Of a DNA stretch of 16,597 nt, positions 14,861 through 16,597 are shown piece by piece; positions within the stretch are counted from its first letter, which is position 1, and every line of letters starts with the position of its first letter. Location of the stretch: positions 1 through 16,597 of the forward strand of contig JAFHCF010000206.1 of assembly GCA_048497495.1 (NCBI GenBank). Direction: 5' to 3'. Position numbers and translations under genes: made by a program. The notes beneath the pieces are model-generated. The model did no database searches, was not told the origin of the DNA, and was given only the letters and a program-made list of their open reading frames with translations. The stretch is from JAFHCF01 sp048497495. Its GTDB lineage: Bacteria > Pseudomonadota > Alphaproteobacteria > Rhizobiales > Ancalomicrobiaceae.

Positions 14861-15694
14861 ATGGCGGGCCCCCGGGACACCGAGACTTCAGCCGACGAGC
14901 CGACGCCGATCCTCGATCGGGCGCCGCGCATCCTGGTCTTCGACAGCGGCATCGGCGGGCTCACGGTCGCCCGCGAGATCCGCGTCGCCCGGCCCGACGC
15001 CGACATGACCTATGTCGCCGACGACGCCGGCTTTCCCTATGGAGACTGGGAGGAGGAGGCGCTGCGCGTCCACATCGTCGACCTCGCCGGCCGATTGATC
15101 GAGGCTCATCGCCCCGACGTCTTCGTCGTCGCCTGCAACACGGCGGCGACGTTGGTGCTGCCGCACTTGCGCGCCCGCTATTCGACGATCTTCGTCGGCA
15201 CGGTGCCGGCGATCAAGCCGGCGGCCACCACCACCCGCTCCCGGATGATCTCGGTCCTGGCGACGCCGGGCACGGTGAAGCGCGACTATACTCGCGCCCT
15301 GATCGACACCTATGCCAGCCATCTCGAGGTGACGCTGGTCGGCTCGACCCGGCTGGCGCGGATCGCCGAGGATCATCTCGCCGGCCGGCCGGTCGACGAG
15401 GCGGAGATCGCCCGCGAGATCCGGCCGTGCTTTCGCCGTCATGCCGGCCGGCGCACCGACCGGGTGGTGCTGGCCTGCACCCACTATCCCTTCCTGCTCG
15501 ACGTCTTCCGCCGGCTGGCGCCGTGGGCGGTCGAGTGGATCGATCCGGCGCCGGCGATCGCCCGGCGGGTGGTGCAACTGCTCGGCGGCGCGCCGAGCGG
15601 GGCGCCGCAAGGCGCGGGCCGCGCGATCTTCACGTCCGGGCGCATGGCCGAGCCGGCGCTGGCGCGCGTGCTCGAGAGCCTCGATCTCGTCTGA
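14861..15694 (+). CDS. murI: Glutamate racemase
   Basis: 277 aa, usual for MurI plus a short N-terminal extension of about 20 residues. It interconverts L- and D-glutamate without cofactor, supplying D-Glu for peptidoglycan. The substrate-binding FDSGIGGL is at 27-34 and the DDAGFPYG stretch at 54-61. The two catalytic cysteines are Cys92 (VACNTAAT) and Cys206 (LACTHYPFL). ATG 14861 has GAGGAA 7 bases upstream. The gene follows the methyltransferase gene after a 203-base gap that holds a possible terminator, so it likely has its own promoter. rpsD follows after 236 bases. Confidence 0.95.
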   Translation: MAGPRDTETSADEPTPILDRAPRILVFDSGIGGLTVAREIRVARPDADMTYVADDAGFPYGDWEEEALRVHIVDLAGRLIEAHRPDVFVVACNTAATLVLPHLRARYSTIFVGTVPAIKPAATTTRSRMISVLATPGTVKRDYTRALIDTYASHLEVTLVGSTRLARIAEDHLAGRPVDEAEIAREIRPCFRRHAGRRTDRVVLACTHYPFLLDVFRRLAPWAVEWIDPAPAIARRVVQLLGGAPSGAPQGAGRAIFTSGRMAEPALARVLESLDLV

Positions 15695-15729
15695 CGCTGA
15701 TGTCGGGATCGGCGCGATGCCGTCACTTG

Positions 15730-15758
15730 TTTGACATTCGGGCGGCGAGGAACTAAAC
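15730..15758 (+). promoter_or_regulatory. rpsD: Strong promoter of rpsD
   Basis: TTTGAC (15730-15735, containing TTGACA at 15731-15736) and CTAAAC (15753-15758) are 17 bases apart. This closely resembles the rhizobial housekeeping consensus CTTGAC-N17-CTATAT. It lies 36 bases after the murI stop, so rpsD need not depend on murI transcription. Transcription would start near 15765. Confidence 0.6.
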
Positions 15759-15767
15759 CCCCACCAG

Positions 15768-15793
15768 CTTCGCGGGCCAATCGGTCCGCGAAG
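15768..15793 (+). other. rpsD: Perfect stem-loop at the start of the rpsD leader
   Basis: CTTCGCGGGCC (15768-15778), loop AATC, GGTCCGCGAAG (15783-15793) pair over 11 positions including one G-U. The stem begins about 3 bases after the predicted transcription start. It may stabilise the mRNA 5' end, be a regulatory leader, or end leftover murI transcription (the tail TCATTTC is only weakly U-rich). Confidence 0.6.
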
Positions 15794-15848
15794 TCATTTC
15801 ACGTGCTCCCGTGGATCCCGCCGAAACGCTCGGACGAGGAACCTGTCG

Positions 15849-15870
15849 GCGCCATATGGCGCAGAGGAGG
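15849..15870 (+). other. rpsD: Palindrome and orphan Shine-Dalgarno in the rpsD leader
   Basis: GCGCCATATGGCGC (15849-15862) is a 14-base perfect palindrome. AGAGGAGG follows at once (15863-15870). That purine run is the best ribosome-site match in the window, yet no ATG, GTG or TTG lies in the usual distance downstream. The real rpsD start is about 60 bases farther and has only GAG before it. The arrangement suggests a translational control element, but this is inference. Confidence 0.4.
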
Positions 15871-15930
15871 GCGCGCTCGCAAGAACAGCGGCAGGATTTC
15901 CTCGTCCGCACAAACAAAGTCGAGACCGCG

Positions 15931-16548
15931 ATGTCGAAGCGTCATTCCGCGAAATTCAAGATCGATCGCCGCATGGGCCAGAACATCTGGGGCCGTGGCA
16001 AGTCCCCGGTGATCAAGCGCGAATACGGCCCGGGCCAGCACGGCCAGCGCCGCAAGGGCAAGCTGTCGGACTTCGGCGTTCAGCTGAAGGCCAAGCAGAA
16101 GCTCAAGGGCTACTACGGCAACATCTCCGAGAAGCAGTTCAAGCGCACCTATCAGGAAGCGATGCGGCTGAAGGGCGACTCGTCGGAGAACCTGATCGGC
16201 CTGCTCGAGCGTCGTCTCGACGCGGTGATCTACCGCGCCAAGTTCGTGCCGACCGTCTTCGCCGCCCGCCAGTTCGTCAGCCATGGCCATGTCAAGATCA
16301 ACGGCCGCCGCGTCAACGTCGCGTCCTATCGCGTCAAGGTCGGCGACGTGATCGAGGTGAAGGAAGCCTCCAAGCAGATGATCCTGGTGCTCGAGGCCGT
16401 CCAGTCGGGCGAGCGCGACGTGCCGGACTACATCGAAGTCGATCACCACAAGATGGTCGCCAAGTTCCAGCGCATCCCGGCGCTGGCCGACGTGCCCTAT
16501 CCGGTCCAGATGGAACCGAACCTGGTCGTCGAATTCTATTCGCGCTGA
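15931..16548 (+). CDS. rpsD: 30S ribosomal protein S4
   Basis: 205 aa, the standard S4 length. S4 binds the 5' domain of 16S rRNA and is a primary nucleator of 30S assembly. The N-terminus MSKRHSAKFKIDRRMGQNIW is the alphaproteobacterial form, without zinc-binding cysteines. The S4 RNA-binding domain spans about 93-155 (ERRLDAVIYR, then ARQFVSHGHVKINGRRVN). The C-terminus ends PNLVVEFYSR as in most bacteria. ATG 15931 is chosen because all S4 homologues start here. The frame is open upstream to a GTG at 15811, but that region is the leader. The gene has its own promoter and is followed by a terminator hairpin, so it appears monocistronic. Confidence 0.98.
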   Translation: MSKRHSAKFKIDRRMGQNIWGRGKSPVIKREYGPGQHGQRRKGKLSDFGVQLKAKQKLKGYYGNISEKQFKRTYQEAMRLKGDSSENLIGLLERRLDAVIYRAKFVPTVFAARQFVSHGHVKINGRRVNVASYRVKVGDVIEVKEASKQMILVLEAVQSGERDVPDYIEVDHHKMVAKFQRIPALADVPYPVQMEPNLVVEFYSR

Positions 16549-16577
16549 TCGCTCGCGATCGCATCGAAACGAGAAGG

Positions 16578-16597
16578 CCGCCGGAGCGATCCGGCGG
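16578..16597 (+). terminator. rpsD: rpsD terminator hairpin, cut by the right edge
   Basis: CCGCCGGA (16578-16585), loop GCGA, TCCGGCGG (16590-16597) form a perfect 8-bp stem 29 bases after the rpsD stop. The stem ends on the last base of the window, so the expected U-tract would be just outside. A purine-rich stretch (GAAACGAGAAGG) precedes it. Confidence 0.65.

Noticed and set aside
15811..15930. GTG-initiated N-terminal extension of S4
   Set aside because: S4 length and N-terminus are highly conserved and begin at 15931. The extension covers leader palindromes.

Overview
The window is chromosomal DNA from a very GC-rich alphaproteobacterium, most likely of the order Hyphomicrobiales (Rhizobiales). 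This rests on four things: the alphaproteobacterial LexA operator GAAC-N7-GAAC upstream of recA, the N-terminus of RecA, the recA-alaS gene order, and the homodimeric eukaryote-type NADP isocitrate dehydrogenase. Third codon positions are almost all G or C, so long open frames occur antisense to most real genes. I read those as shadows. The genus cannot be fixed from the sequence.

Positions 1-5575 (minus strand) hold one uninterrupted reading frame of at least 1858 codons that runs off the left edge. It encodes an exported SpvB/FG-GAP/RHS protein of the Tc-toxin and polymorphic-toxin type. The window ends inside the conserved RHS core signature, so the variable C-terminal (possible toxin) domain and any immunity gene lie outside. 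A 326-base divergent intergenic region (5576-5901) follows. It holds a perfect LexA box, a second imperfect LexA box inside a likely recA promoter, and GC-rich inverted repeats.

Positions 5902-11167 (plus strand) hold recA, alaS (alanyl-tRNA synthetase) and, 16 bases behind alaS, a six-TM potassium channel with a cyclic-nucleotide-binding domain. A short minus-strand ORF (43 aa) of uncertain status follows, then a minus-strand GNAT acetyltransferase. Next come a clear hairpin terminator, icd with a structured leader, and a small two-TM membrane protein, all on the minus strand.

Positions 13806-16548 (plus strand) hold a TrmJ-type tRNA methyltransferase, murI (glutamate racemase) and rpsD (ribosomal protein S4). 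rpsD has its own strong promoter and a long leader with inverted repeats. A terminator hairpin ends exactly at the right edge. Apart from the RHS gene and the channel, the content is housekeeping: recombination, tRNA charging and modification, the TCA cycle, peptidoglycan precursors and ribosome assembly.

The most interesting part is the junction of the secreted SpvB/RHS gene with recA. They share a regulatory region with two SOS-box candidates, which raises the untested possibility that the RHS protein responds to DNA damage. No tRNA, rRNA, CRISPR array or insertion sequence was recognised.
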